A DNA stretch of 64,000 nt from DAIRDK01 sp035403225 (GTDB lineage Bacteria; Bacteroidota; Bacteroidia; Bacteroidales; FEN-979), in contig DAONET010000011.1 in NCBI GenBank assembly GCA_035403225.1, forward strand, positions 1 to 64,000, read 5' to 3'. The notes below the pieces were generated by a model. The model saw only the letters and a program-made list of their open reading frames with translations, was not told the DNA's origin and did no database searches. Shown one piece after another: positions 1 to 8,052 of the stretch (position 1 is the first letter of the stretch; the number at the start of each line of letters is the position of its first letter). A program made the position numbers and the translations under genes.

Positions 1-1000
1 GCGAGACCGTATCGCAATGACAGTCATCACAAGCCCGCAGGGTTACCAGGTAGTTCCCCGGAACAGTATAAACATGTACCGGTTCAAACAGATCAGAGGT
101 ATCGCCGTCACCGAAATCCCAGTGGTAGTTAGTAGCCTCTGAACTGAGATTCCGGGTAAAGAGCGTGTCGGAGGAAACAACCGTTTCGAAAGAGGCTTCC
201 GGAGAGCTGGTTCCTGCATTCCAGTAGTTGCCATACCCGAAGACGATGGAATCGGCCGCTTGCTGAAGAAGCAGGGCCGTGTCGGGAGTGAGACCGGCGG
301 TGAAGGGGATCCCGGCCGAGGGTTTCCCGAAGATGGAAGAATAAAACACACAGGCAGCAAGGTAGCTCCCGTTGAGGTTCGGATGCGAATGGTCACTTGA
401 ATGCAACACCATCCCGTAATGCTGGATGACAAACCTCCAGGCCTCCCCTACCGGTGCGATCGGATCTCCCAGCATATCAGCAATTCCTTTGTAGGCCGCC
501 GTGATGGAATCCTGCATCTGGTAGAAATCGGCGTAGTCGGGACTGCAGTAGTTCGGTTCAAAGCACTGAATACCTCCGAATCGGCGCCCCCAGGTGAGAT
601 AAAAGAGAACCCGGCTGCAAGGATCCGTGGCTTCAACGGAATCATGCAGGATGATAGAACCCGGGTACATGCAACTGTCGCGCAGGGCCGGTATCGCCGG
701 TGTCTGGCTCTGCTCCTGGAGTACCACATAATCCCACCCGCCGGATGCAATCAACTCCAGACTGAGAGTAGTGGTTGAATGAGCGATCGGCTCCCACCCC
801 AGCGTGTACCCTCCCGGGGTGTTACTCTGCGTGTAAAGCGAATCGCCGGCTGCCGAAGCGAGATATGTCGTCAGCAGTGGCAGGTTGTTCACGTAAGTAT
901 AACTGTTCCCAAGGAACAACACTTTGCGCAAAGTCTGACCGGAAACGAAAAAAAACGGAGCTAATACGAGAAGTAAAAGAATCAACAGGGTTTTCTTCAT
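1..1000 (-). CDS. Secreted SGNH/GDSL-type hydrolase with C-terminal PKD domain, 3' end outside the window
   Basis: The reading frame is open from an ATG at 998-1000 to the window edge, giving 333 residues without a stop. It begins with a signal peptide (MKKTLLILLLLV, then VSGQ). A block-I motif LFLGNSYT follows at about residues 28-35, whose Ser is the expected nucleophile. The late motif SDHSHPN near residue 208 fits the catalytic Asp/His block of SGNH hydrolases, the DUF4886-like subgroup being closest. After about residue 275 a PKD domain starts, with HWDFGDGDTS and HVYTVPGNY. Such enzymes usually deacetylate or de-esterify glycans, but the substrate is not visible here. The gene lies 32 bp downstream of the GH97 gene on the same strand and probably shares its transcript. 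A T9SS sorting domain may lie beyond the edge. Confidence 0.8.
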   Translation of the reverse strand, partial: MKKTLLILLLLVLAPFFFVSGQTLRKVLFLGNSYTYVNNLPLLTTYLASAAGDSLYTQSNTPGGYTLGWEPIAHSTTTLSLELIASGGWDYVVLQEQSQTPAIPALRDSCMYPGSIILHDSVEATDPCSRVLFYLTWGRRFGGIQCFEPNYCSPDYADFYQMQDSITAAYKGIADMLGDPIAPVGEAWRFVIQHYGMVLHSSDHSHPNLNGSYLAACVFYSSIFGKPSAGIPFTAGLTPDTALLLQQAADSIVFGYGNYWNAGTSSPEASFETVVSSDTLFTRNLSSEATNYHWDFGDGDTSDLFEPVHVYTVPGNYLVTLRACDDCHCDTVS

Positions 1001-1032
1001 GAGAGGTCTGTCAGCAGGTTGAACAAATCAGG

Positions 1033-2991
1033 TTATTTTTCAGGAGTCAGGATGCCGGCAAAGCCGCCACCGGAAGCCATCGTGATCTTTAGCACTGTGG
1101 TTTTGTCCACCGGGTACTGTTCCAGGATAAAATCGGTTCCTTCCCGGTCGGCATTCACCCCATCGCGGTATATTTTCAGGTTCCATTTCCCGTTGCCGAG
1201 AAACTCCAGGGGAATCTCGGCGCTGCGTTCGTCAAAGTCGGTCATCCCGCCGATGTACCAGGTATCACCTTTTCTTTTGGCCATATACAGGTAGTCGGCG
1301 ATCTCACCGCCCAGCACTTTCGTTTCGTCCCAGGTCACGGGAACGACCGAGAGGAATTCCATGGCCTCAGGTTCCTTCAGATAATGAGAAGGGCTGTCAG
1401 CCAACATCTGGAGCGGGCTGTCATAAAGCACGTACAAGGCAAGCTGCTGACACCGGGTGCCCATGCTCATGGGATGGAAATAGACAGGTTTGAAACTATA
1501 CCTGGCGGCGTTGATCATGGCCCCCGGGGTGAAATCCATCGCCCCGGCATACATCCTGATATACGGGAGGATCGCGCAATGATTGGGAGTGATATCATCC
1601 GACCATTTGCAGTTCTCAAGTCCACGGACACCTTCGCGGGTAAGGACGTTCGGGAAGGCCCTGTTCATTCCATCGGGTTTGTAAGAACCATGAAAATCGA
1701 CCAGGAGATGATGCTCGGCAGCTTTTTGAGCGATCTTCCAATAGTAGTTCACCATCTTTTGGTCATCCCGTTGCATGAAATCCACTTTGATACCGGCAGC
1801 TCCCCATTTTTCGAACTGCGTCAGGGCGCTGTCAAGCTGGCGGTCAAGAGTACACCACACCACCCACGGGATGATCCGGACATTTTTCTCTTTGGCATAA
1901 CGAAACAGCTCGTTCATATCCATCTCGGGTTTGATCTTAAAGAGATCCGACGGGTCAGACCACCCTTCATCCAGGATGATGTATTCAAGCCCGTACCTGG
2001 AGGCAAAATCGATATAGTATTTGTAGGTGGCGGTGTTGTATCCCGATTTGAAGTCGACGCCGCTGATGTTGAGGGCGTTCCACCAGTCCCAGGCCACCTT
2101 GCCCGGACGGATCCATGAGGTCTCCCGGAGTTGCAGCGAAGGTCCCAGACGGTATACCAGTTCTTTGCCGATGAGATCGGTATCGTGTTCGGCCAACCCG
2201 AACACCCTCCATGGGAAATTTCGCGTTCCGGCTGTCCGGGCAATGTATTCGGCCCTTTTGGTCACATTGATGGTCCGGTCGTTGGTCTGGGTCTCTTCCA
2301 GCGGATAACGGGGAAAAACAGCCCGCAGGACAGTATCTCCGGTCCCCATAAGGTACAACCCGGCGTAGTCGAAAATATCTGCTTCCGTGATCGCCACTTT
2401 CCATCCTCCGGGCTTCACCAGCAGTGCGGGCAAACTGCAGAAATGACCCGGCGTTGCTTCCCACACAGGCAGATAACGGTACAAACGCTCGGAATGGGTC
2501 AGGAAAGAAGTCTCTTCCGGGAACCAGATCGAATCGGTGACCCCTGACGACAGCTCCAGCACCTCGTTGTCAACCGTGATCTCTCCCGGGAACCGTGTGT
2601 AAAACCGGTAAGCAGCGCCATCATCATAAACTCTTACTATAAGCCCGAACATTTTTCCCAGGCTGATGGTGGTCTCGTTATAATGATCCGGAATGGTGGC
2701 ATTATAGGAGGGAACGACCGGTGTTAATGTCTCCCTGACCTCCTTGCGTGCTATTTTCCCGATCACCGCAACCTGATCCGGCCTGGTGCCGTTGACACTC
2801 ATTCCAATCGCGGAAGGGTTGATCATCACCACCCCTTTATGCACCAGGGAAAAACGGATACCCTTCGACACTTCAACGAAAGCGGTCGTCTGCCCGTCGG
2901 GCGAGGTAACAGCGATCTTGTTCTTCTCACCTGCCTGCAGCAGGGTAGTATTCCCCAGGAGAACAAGGAGGATCAGAGCGAGTTTTTTCAT
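1033..2991 (-). CDS. Glycoside hydrolase family 97, periplasmic alpha-glycosidase
   Basis: This 652-residue protein has a cleavable signal peptide (ending LLQAGEKN) and the GH97 layout: an N-terminal beta-sandwich to about residue 280, a (beta/alpha)8 barrel from about 300 to 560 and a C-terminal beta domain. Barrel motifs include EYIILDEGW near 336-344, GIKVDFM with Asp404, and TREGVRGLE near 451. In GH97 an Asp at the GIKVDF position is the nucleophile of the retaining alpha-galactosidase branch, whereas SusB-type inverting alpha-glucosidases use Glu bases. I therefore lean to a retaining enzyme, but only by inference. The length is normal for the family. The downstream SGNH gene and upstream LytS/LytTR pair suggest a small glycan-response locus, though no SusC/SusD pair is present in the window. 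Confidence 0.9.
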   Translation of the reverse strand: MKKLALILLVLLGNTTLLQAGEKNKIAVTSPDGQTTAFVEVSKGIRFSLVHKGVVMINPSAIGMSVNGTRPDQVAVIGKIARKEVRETLTPVVPSYNATIPDHYNETTISLGKMFGLIVRVYDDGAAYRFYTRFPGEITVDNEVLELSSGVTDSIWFPEETSFLTHSERLYRYLPVWEATPGHFCSLPALLVKPGGWKVAITEADIFDYAGLYLMGTGDTVLRAVFPRYPLEETQTNDRTINVTKRAEYIARTAGTRNFPWRVFGLAEHDTDLIGKELVYRLGPSLQLRETSWIRPGKVAWDWWNALNISGVDFKSGYNTATYKYYIDFASRYGLEYIILDEGWSDPSDLFKIKPEMDMNELFRYAKEKNVRIIPWVVWCTLDRQLDSALTQFEKWGAAGIKVDFMQRDDQKMVNYYWKIAQKAAEHHLLVDFHGSYKPDGMNRAFPNVLTREGVRGLENCKWSDDITPNHCAILPYIRMYAGAMDFTPGAMINAARYSFKPVYFHPMSMGTRCQQLALYVLYDSPLQMLADSPSHYLKEPEAMEFLSVVPVTWDETKVLGGEIADYLYMAKRKGDTWYIGGMTDFDERSAEIPLEFLGNGKWNLKIYRDGVNADREGTDFILEQYPVDKTTVLKITMASGGGFAGILTPEK

Positions 2992-3028
2992 CTTATCAGC
3001 ATAAAAAAAAAGAAACAGTTAGCTCCGG

Positions 3029-3036
3029 CAAAGATA
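3029..3036 (-). promoter_or_regulatory. Candidate -7 box for the GH97 gene
   Basis: The minus strand reads TATCTTTG, an exact match to the Bacteroidota -7 consensus TAnnTTTG, 38 bp before the GH97 start codon. No TTTG at the -33 position is seen. Confidence 0.35.
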
Positions 3037-3093
3037 CTTCAGGAGGCTGACATTTCTGAAGAAAACAGAAGGAAAACGAATCCGGACAACCGG

Positions 3094-3825
3094 TTACATG
3101 ATTTTTTTCTGGTCGAGGACCATCTGGAATTGCTTGCGATAACTTTCCCCGACGGGGATGTGGATGTCGGCGATGCGGATCATGTTGCCCTCCACCGACT
3201 CAATTTTGTCGATGGCCACGATATAAGACTTGTGGACGCGCGTAAAATTGGAAGGGGGCAGAATGTCTTCCACGCCTTTAAATGTCTGCAGCGTCATTAT
3301 TCGGGCTCTTGGCGTGACAATTTTAAGGTAGTCTCCCTGTCCTTCGACATACAGGATTTCATCGAAATTGACTTTATGGAGTTTGAAGCCGCTTTTTACG
3401 AAGAAATAGTCGGTTTTGGGATTGAAAATGGGGACCTCGGAATGCGTATTTTTCGCCATGTCGCGTTTGCAAAGTCGTTCATGCACTTTATCCACCGCCT
3501 TGACAAACCGCTCGAACGAAATGGGTTTCAGCAGATAGTCGGTCACATCAAGTTCATATCCCTGCAAGGCAAACTGATCATACGCCGTGGTGAAGATCAC
3601 CTCGGGTTTTGGTTTCAGGATATTCAGCATCTGGATGCCGGTCAGTTCCTCCATCTGGATATCCAGGAACATCAGGTCAACCTTGGTATCTCTCAGGTAC
3701 TCCATGGCCTCAATGGCGTTGTCAAAGACCTTCATGAGGGTCAGGAAGGGTACTTTCCGGATATAATCCGCGATCACTTCCAGCGCCAGTGGCTCATCAT
3801 CTACTGCAATGCAACTGATTTTCAT
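3094..3825 (-). CDS. LytTR-family response regulator
   Basis: This is a 243-residue two-component response regulator. Residues 1-120 form a receiver domain with the acidic pair in VDDEPLA, the phospho-accepting Asp in LMFLDIQM and the Lys in YLLKPISF. Residues about 140-240 form a LytTR DNA-binding domain (FFVKSGFKLHKVNFDEI, FTRVHKSYIVAIDKI). LytTR proteins bind direct repeats upstream of target promoters. The start codon overlaps the stop of the upstream sensor kinase by 4 bp, so the two are translationally coupled partners. The GH97 gene is 102 bp downstream and has its own candidate promoter, so it may be a target rather than a co-transcribed gene. Confidence 0.95.
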   Translation of the reverse strand: MKISCIAVDDEPLALEVIADYIRKVPFLTLMKVFDNAIEAMEYLRDTKVDLMFLDIQMEELTGIQMLNILKPKPEVIFTTAYDQFALQGYELDVTDYLLKPISFERFVKAVDKVHERLCKRDMAKNTHSEVPIFNPKTDYFFVKSGFKLHKVNFDEILYVEGQGDYLKIVTPRARIMTLQTFKGVEDILPPSNFTRVHKSYIVAIDKIESVEGNMIRIADIHIPVGESYRKQFQMVLDQKKIM

Positions 3826-4847
3826 AATGCAAAGATCTTTAAATTCACATGATAAGATGTCGGTTCTGCTTTCACCACCAGTTCGTGCCGGCCTGGATAG
3901 AGCAATTCAAGACGTTTTCTCACATTCTCCAAACCAATACCCCTGGAGTTATCCTTATTCCCCGGCATATCCGGGTCAAGGTAATTGAACACATCAAATT
4001 CAAGCCCTTTATCCTTTCGTTCCAGCCGGATAATGATGGCCGGTATCGCCGCTTTCTTACTGCCGTGTTTGAATGCATTCTCCACAAACGGGATCAGCAG
4101 CATCGGCGGAATCATCAGGGTGCTGAAGTCGCCCGAAACGGTAAAACGGGTGATATCCTTCTCTTTCAACCGGAGTTCATTCAACTCGATGAAGCTTTGC
4201 AGGTAATCTATTTCTTTCTGCACCATGACCTTTTCGCTGTTGGTCTCGTACAGCATATACCGCATGATCTCCGAGAGTTTCATCACCACCGAAGGCGCTT
4301 TATCCGATTTCTGATAGACCAATGAATAGAGGTTGTTCAGGGTATTGAACAGAAAATGAGGGTTGATCTGCGATCGCAACAGGGCAAGCTCCGACGCCCT
4401 GGAACGGGAAAGAAGCTCCGATTTCTGCTTCTGGGCCATGAACCAGTCGATCATGAACTTGATCAAGAGAGCCATGGTGGTAAAGGTGATGGTGTTTACC
4501 GTTTCAACCACAACATGATAGAACCGGATCTTGAGCTCCTGATAGGCGAAACCACCCAGATATACATCCACCACAATCATGACCATCAGCCGGAAGAGGA
4601 TGAAAAAGATCAACACCCCGGAAACGGTCATCATGTTCCTCAGTATCTTCTTGGTATTCAACAGATCAAGCGAAACCAACGCATATACGGTATAAAAGTT
4701 GCAGATGTTCACAATCTGAGAAGAAACAGAATAATAGTAATAGTATTCGGGGTATTTCCGGTCGGGAAAGATCAGCGGTAGTTCCGGAACCAGCGAATAC
4801 AGGATCCAGAAAGAGAGATGAAGAAGAAAAATATACTTTTTACTCAT
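3822..4847 (-). CDS. LytS/YehU-type sensor histidine kinase
   Basis: The protein has 341 residues. About four membrane helices fill residues 5-135, with only short loops between them and no extracellular sensor domain. A short coiled coil follows near 140-155, then the His_kinase domain with LRSQINPHFLFNTLNNLY, whose His is the phosphorylation site, and an HATPase_c-like end (FVENAFKHG, RGIGLENVRKRL). This layout is the usual Bacteroidota membrane-embedded LytS type. It overlaps the LytTR regulator by 4 bp, which identifies its partner. The signal it senses cannot be read from the sequence. Confidence 0.95.
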   Translation of the reverse strand: MSKKYIFLLHLSFWILYSLVPELPLIFPDRKYPEYYYYYSVSSQIVNICNFYTVYALVSLDLLNTKKILRNMMTVSGVLIFFILFRLMVMIVVDVYLGGFAYQELKIRFYHVVVETVNTITFTTMALLIKFMIDWFMAQKQKSELLSRSRASELALLRSQINPHFLFNTLNNLYSLVYQKSDKAPSVVMKLSEIMRYMLYETNSEKVMVQKEIDYLQSFIELNELRLKEKDITRFTVSGDFSTLMIPPMLLIPFVENAFKHGSKKAAIPAIIIRLERKDKGLEFDVFNYLDPDMPGNKDNSRGIGLENVRKRLELLYPGRHELVVKAEPTSYHVNLKIFAL

Positions 4848-4869
4848 GCCGTTCTTAATATTCTGATTG

Positions 4870-4877
4870 TAAAGATA
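4870..4877 (-). promoter_or_regulatory. Candidate -7 box for the LytS/LytTR operon
   Basis: The minus strand reads TATCTTTA, one base from the consensus TAnnTTTG, 23 bp before the kinase start codon. Confidence 0.25.
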
Positions 4878-5075
4878 TTCATAACAAGCTTACTTCGGAC
4901 TTCATACCGTCTGAAATTCGATGAATCACCGCATTTGTTCTACAAACATCCGCGAAAATAGAGGAAAAAAAGAATGCCGGAAAATGAGGGGGAAAGCGGT
5001 TGATCATCCGGTGTTTGTAAACCATGATGGAATTAATATTGTTGGGCGGGTAAACAACTCCATTTGTAGAATATA

Positions 5076-5107
5076 TTTGTATTTGGCTGACAGCGGGACT
5101 ATTTTTG
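5076..5107 (+). promoter_or_regulatory. Bacteroidota-type promoter (-33 TTTG, -7 TATTTTTG)
   Basis: TTTG at 5076-5079 is followed after 20 bp by TATTTTTG at 5100-5107, which matches the TTTG-N19/20-TAnnTTTG pattern. Transcription would start near 5114, about ten bases before the ATG of the small membrane protein. A second -7-like box, TATATTTG at 5072-5079, overlaps the -33 element. Confidence 0.5.
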
Positions 5108-5124
5108 TTACGGTGTCAAAATAT

Positions 5125-5430
5125 ATGATCATGTCAACCTGGATTCTCATAGTGCTCATCTCGCTGTTAGTGGCCTTGCTTTCACTGGCAGTTCTTGCCT
5201 GGATTCATCTGAAGGCGAAAGCGCCATATTCACAATGCTTCTGGAAAGGATTTCTGGTAGCCTTTGTGCTCGTGACCGTCATCTTTGTCATCCTCAGGGT
5301 CACCCATGTCCTTCCGGTATCATTGGTTTTTGGATTGCCTGTCGCTCTTTGCATGGGATCTCTTACAGGACTGCTGGCCGAGATCATCAGGAACCGGATG
5401 ATGGGGAAGAATTTTTGGAAGAATTGTTGA
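5125..5430 (+). CDS. Small integral membrane protein, unknown function
   Basis: This 101-residue protein has three hydrophobic segments, at about residues 5-27, 38-60 and 63-85, and a short basic C-terminus (RNRMMGKNFWKNC). I do not recognise a family. An upstream in-frame ATG at 4921 exists, but the extra 68 residues are not protein-like and span the candidate promoter, so I start at 5125 (ATG at 5131 is also possible). The S8 peptidase lipoprotein begins 20 bp downstream on the same strand, so the two are probably co-transcribed. No charged pocket or metal motif suggests a specific role. Confidence 0.55.
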   Translation: MIMSTWILIVLISLLVALLSLAVLAWIHLKAKAPYSQCFWKGFLVAFVLVTVIFVILRVTHVLPVSLVFGLPVALCMGSLTGLLAEIIRNRMMGKNFWKNC

Positions 5431-5450
5431 ATTCTTGTCAAAATAAAGCG

Positions 5451-6868
5451 ATGCTAATGAAACACGTAAACGTTAAAAATAACATTGTCGTTTCATTCCT
5501 CCCTTTCCTGTGGTTGCTGATTATGGCCGTATCACTGACCGGATGCCGGCCCGAAGAAGATAAGCAACAGGAGTTGGATTATCCTCAAGGGCTGAAGCAG
5601 ATTCATGCCGAAGCCTTTTTTGAGCAAAATCTGACAGGGAACAACATCAAAATCGGGATTCTTGATTTCGGATTTGCTTCCATGGATGAAGATCCTTCCC
5701 TGCGGCACCTTAGAAAGGATGGTCAGATCGTGATGATCAAAGATTATACCCACAGCGATTCGGCGAGCCTCTTTAAAAATATCCACGGAACCAAGGTATT
5801 GCGGTATATGGCCGGTATCAGACCCGACGATAATATCTATCGCAATAATCTGGCCTCCGGCGCCCGGTTTTATCTCTTCATGGTTACAAGAAATTTCGAT
5901 AAGAACAGTGATGAAAGAGAAACCGAGTATGTCATCGACAGCGCACTGAACGACCTTTTTTCGCTGGGAGTCAGAGTGGTCAACCTTTCGATGGGTTTCT
6001 GGGATGAATACAGTGATGACCANNNNNNNNNNNNNNNNNNNNNNNNNNNNNNNNNNNNNNNNNNNNNNNNNNNNNNNNNNNNNNNNNNNNNNNNNNNNNN
6101 NNNNNNNNNNNNNNNNNNNNNNGAGTCAGAGTGGTCAACCTTTCGATGGGTTTCTGGGATGAATACAGTGATGACCATGAAAATTACCACCCTGAGGAGA
6201 TGAACGGCCGGACTACCGTGATCACGAAAATTTGTGAGAAATGGGCTCGGCGGGGCATGGTTATCATCAACAGTGCCGGGAACACCGGCGAGTACAGCTG
6301 GAAGATCATCTGGGCGCCATCGGATGCCCCGGATGTCATTTCCATCGGCGCCGCACGTTTCCCCGATAAAGTATTTAAAGCCAGTTACAGCGCCAGAGGG
6401 AACCCCGCCATTCCGTACGTAAAACCAGATCTGATCGCGTTCTCTCCGTGGGGAACCTCCTTCTCTGCTCCCGTGATCACCGGGATCGTGGCATGCATGC
6501 TGCAGAAAGACAGCACTCTCACACTCAGACAGATCCGTAATATCCTTTACCGTTCATCCACGCTCTATCCCTATCCGAATAATTTTGTCGGGTATGGCAT
6601 CCCCGATGCCCGCAAAATCCTTGTTCTCCTGGATCACCCCGGGAAAGATGTTTCCTCCGTGACCCGTCTTTCAGTAAAAGGCCGGAAAATAACCGTTCCC
6701 GCTTCCTCTCCCAACAACGTTATCTTCGAAAAATCCACTTCTTATCTTGTCAGAAAGCAATACATCGATGAGGCCGGTGATGGAAATGTCACCGTCACCA
6801 GAAAAAAAGGCGTTGCTTTCACGACTATAGTATTAGGCGAAAGAGTCCTTGAGATTTGCTGGGAATGA
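5451..6868 (+). CDS. Subtilisin-like (S8) serine protease lipoprotein, interrupted by a false assembly gap
   Basis: The first half runs into 100 Ns at 6023 and the second half resumes after 6122 in a different frame. The 55 bases on each side of the gap are identical. Removing the Ns plus one copy (155 bp) gives one 420-residue frame. A lipoprotein signal ends in SLTGC with lipidated Cys32. In merged numbering the triad is Asp72 (GILDFGF), His112 (HGTKV) and Ser285 (GTSFSAP), with oxyanion Asn226 (SAGN). All catalytic residues are present, so the enzyme should be active and anchored to a membrane. A beta-rich tail of about 70 residues follows. No propeptide or T9SS domain is visible. It probably shares a transcript with the upstream small membrane protein and ends at a bidirectional terminator. 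Confidence 0.85.
5968..6177 (+). repeat. Exact 55-bp direct duplicate flanking an N gap (assembly overlap)
   Basis: Bases 5968-6022 and 6123-6177 are identical over 55 positions and directly border the N block on both sides. This is the signature of two contigs sharing a k-mer-length overlap that the scaffolder failed to merge, not a biological repeat. Confidence 0.95.
6023..6122. other. 100-N scaffold gap (artefact, true gap about -55 bp)
   Basis: Exactly 100 Ns are present. The identical flanks show that the contigs overlap, and overlap joining restores the S8 reading frame. Confidence 0.95.
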
Positions 6869-6894
6869 TGTCAACCTTCATCGTCAGGGCATAA

Positions 6895-6922
6895 AAAAAG
6901 GGAGGACAGATCCTCCCTTTTT
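6895..6922. terminator. Bidirectional intrinsic terminator
   Basis: A 12-bp stem (AAAAAGGGAGGA paired with TCCTCCCTTTTT) encloses a CAGA loop, with an A run on one side and a T run on the other. It lies between the convergent S8 peptidase (stop at 6868) and porP-like (stop at 6937) genes and can serve both. Confidence 0.85.
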
Positions 6923-6936
6923 CAGTTGTTCCTCTA

Positions 6937-8034
6937 TTAATAGAATGTCGGACATTCCATGGATGAGTACCCTCTTCTGCCTCCTCCGGGGATGAACCCG
7001 CTGCTACGGCTTCCTACGCCTCCGAAGAGAGAGAATTGGTCAAAGTCAAGAACGATGCTGATTTCGTGAGCTCCCCCTGTTCCGGAGAGATTTTTCGAAA
7101 CCTGCAGATCATAACTGTAGATGAACTTCACACTCATATCCTGTGCAAACCGGTAACGGTATCCGGCCAGCAGCACAACAGCAGCTCCGGTGTTTCCGGT
7201 CATGGTCGTCTTATACCATCCGCCCAGATACATGTTATATTTCAGAAGATTTAACCCCAGGTTGAGGGAATTGAATTTAGCCTGGTTCTGGTACAAAAAT
7301 CCGATATTCACTTTCAATGGTTCATCTGCAGCCCGGTAGAAGCTTGATGAGGAGAATCCGGATGAGATCACTACATCGCCGTGAGCCACCCATTTTCTTT
7401 CCAGCGGACAGGAGGCATTACTCAGAAATGCCTTGTCGGGGCGGAAAATATGATCACAGGCAAGGCCAATGTTCCCATTGATACCTCCATCGGGAGAAAT
7501 AAATTGAAGGATGCCACCGGCTGCAAAATCGGGATAAACGCGTCTGTTGTCATCCGGTGCCGGGTAACCACTCTGATAAATGACCCCGTACCTTGGATCC
7601 AGTTGGTTGGAGAACACCAGCTCGTCCCAATTGATGCTGTTTTGGGCAACAGCAGCCTTGATACCTACCTGGGCAATCATGAAACTGGTAATAGGTACCC
7701 TGACGCCAACAGTAAGCCCAACCTGGAGGTTACTGATCAATGCGTACCCGTAATTGTCCGACTGAATCATCAGGCCGATACCTCCCGCACCCGGGAGATT
7801 GCGGTCACCAACATCAGCCGAAAAATAATACGACTTCAGATCGACGGGTAACGTCGGCCATTGATCACGGTAGGTAAACCGTGCTCTCAGACCTGTATTC
7901 AACCCGGTGAAAGCAGGATTGTAATACATGGGTGTACTGAAATATTGCGAGTAATTGATATCCTGCGCACTGGAAGGCAGGCAAAGCAATATTCCAATGA
8001 TCAGAATGAACGGATATAATAAGACCTTTCTCAT
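6937..8034 (-). CDS. PorP/SprF-family type IX secretion system membrane protein
   Basis: The 365-residue protein has a signal peptide (ending LPSSAQD) and the family hallmark DINYSQYFSTPMYYNPAFTG. Next comes ARFTYRDQWP, and the rest is a 14-strand-like outer-membrane barrel pattern with alternating hydrophobic residues. PorP/SprF proteins associate with T9SS type B cargo and are needed to secrete or anchor partner adhesins, as with SprF and SprB in Flavobacterium. Here the gene lies 18 bp downstream of the giant PKD protein that carries a type B sorting domain, so this is a cargo and partner pair in one operon. The C-terminus (RRGYSSMECPTFY) is slightly longer than the barrel. Confidence 0.93.
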   Translation of the reverse strand: MRKVLLYPFILIIGILLCLPSSAQDINYSQYFSTPMYYNPAFTGLNTGLRARFTYRDQWPTLPVDLKSYYFSADVGDRNLPGAGGIGLMIQSDNYGYALISNLQVGLTVGVRVPITSFMIAQVGIKAAVAQNSINWDELVFSNQLDPRYGVIYQSGYPAPDDNRRVYPDFAAGGILQFISPDGGINGNIGLACDHIFRPDKAFLSNASCPLERKWVAHGDVVISSGFSSSSFYRAADEPLKVNIGFLYQNQAKFNSLNLGLNLLKYNMYLGGWYKTTMTGNTGAAVVLLAGYRYRFAQDMSVKFIYSYDLQVSKNLSGTGGAHEISIVLDFDQFSLFGGVGSRSSGFIPGGGRRGYSSMECPTFY

Positions 8035-8052
8035 CTAGGTTTGGTTTTGTAG

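Noticed and set aside
2839..3852. 337-codon open frame antisense to GH97 and the LytTR regulator
   Set aside because: It crosses two conserved genes and has no domain pattern.
5235..6203. Longer start for the S8 peptidase and a frame that continues through the Ns
   Set aside because: The codons before 5451 overlap the small membrane protein in another frame and are not protein-like. The residues after the Ns in that frame are nonsense, because the gap length is wrong.
5451..6868. Frameshifted or pseudogene S8 peptidase
   Set aside because: The apparent frame change equals the removal of 100 Ns plus a 55-bp duplicate. The merged frame is intact.
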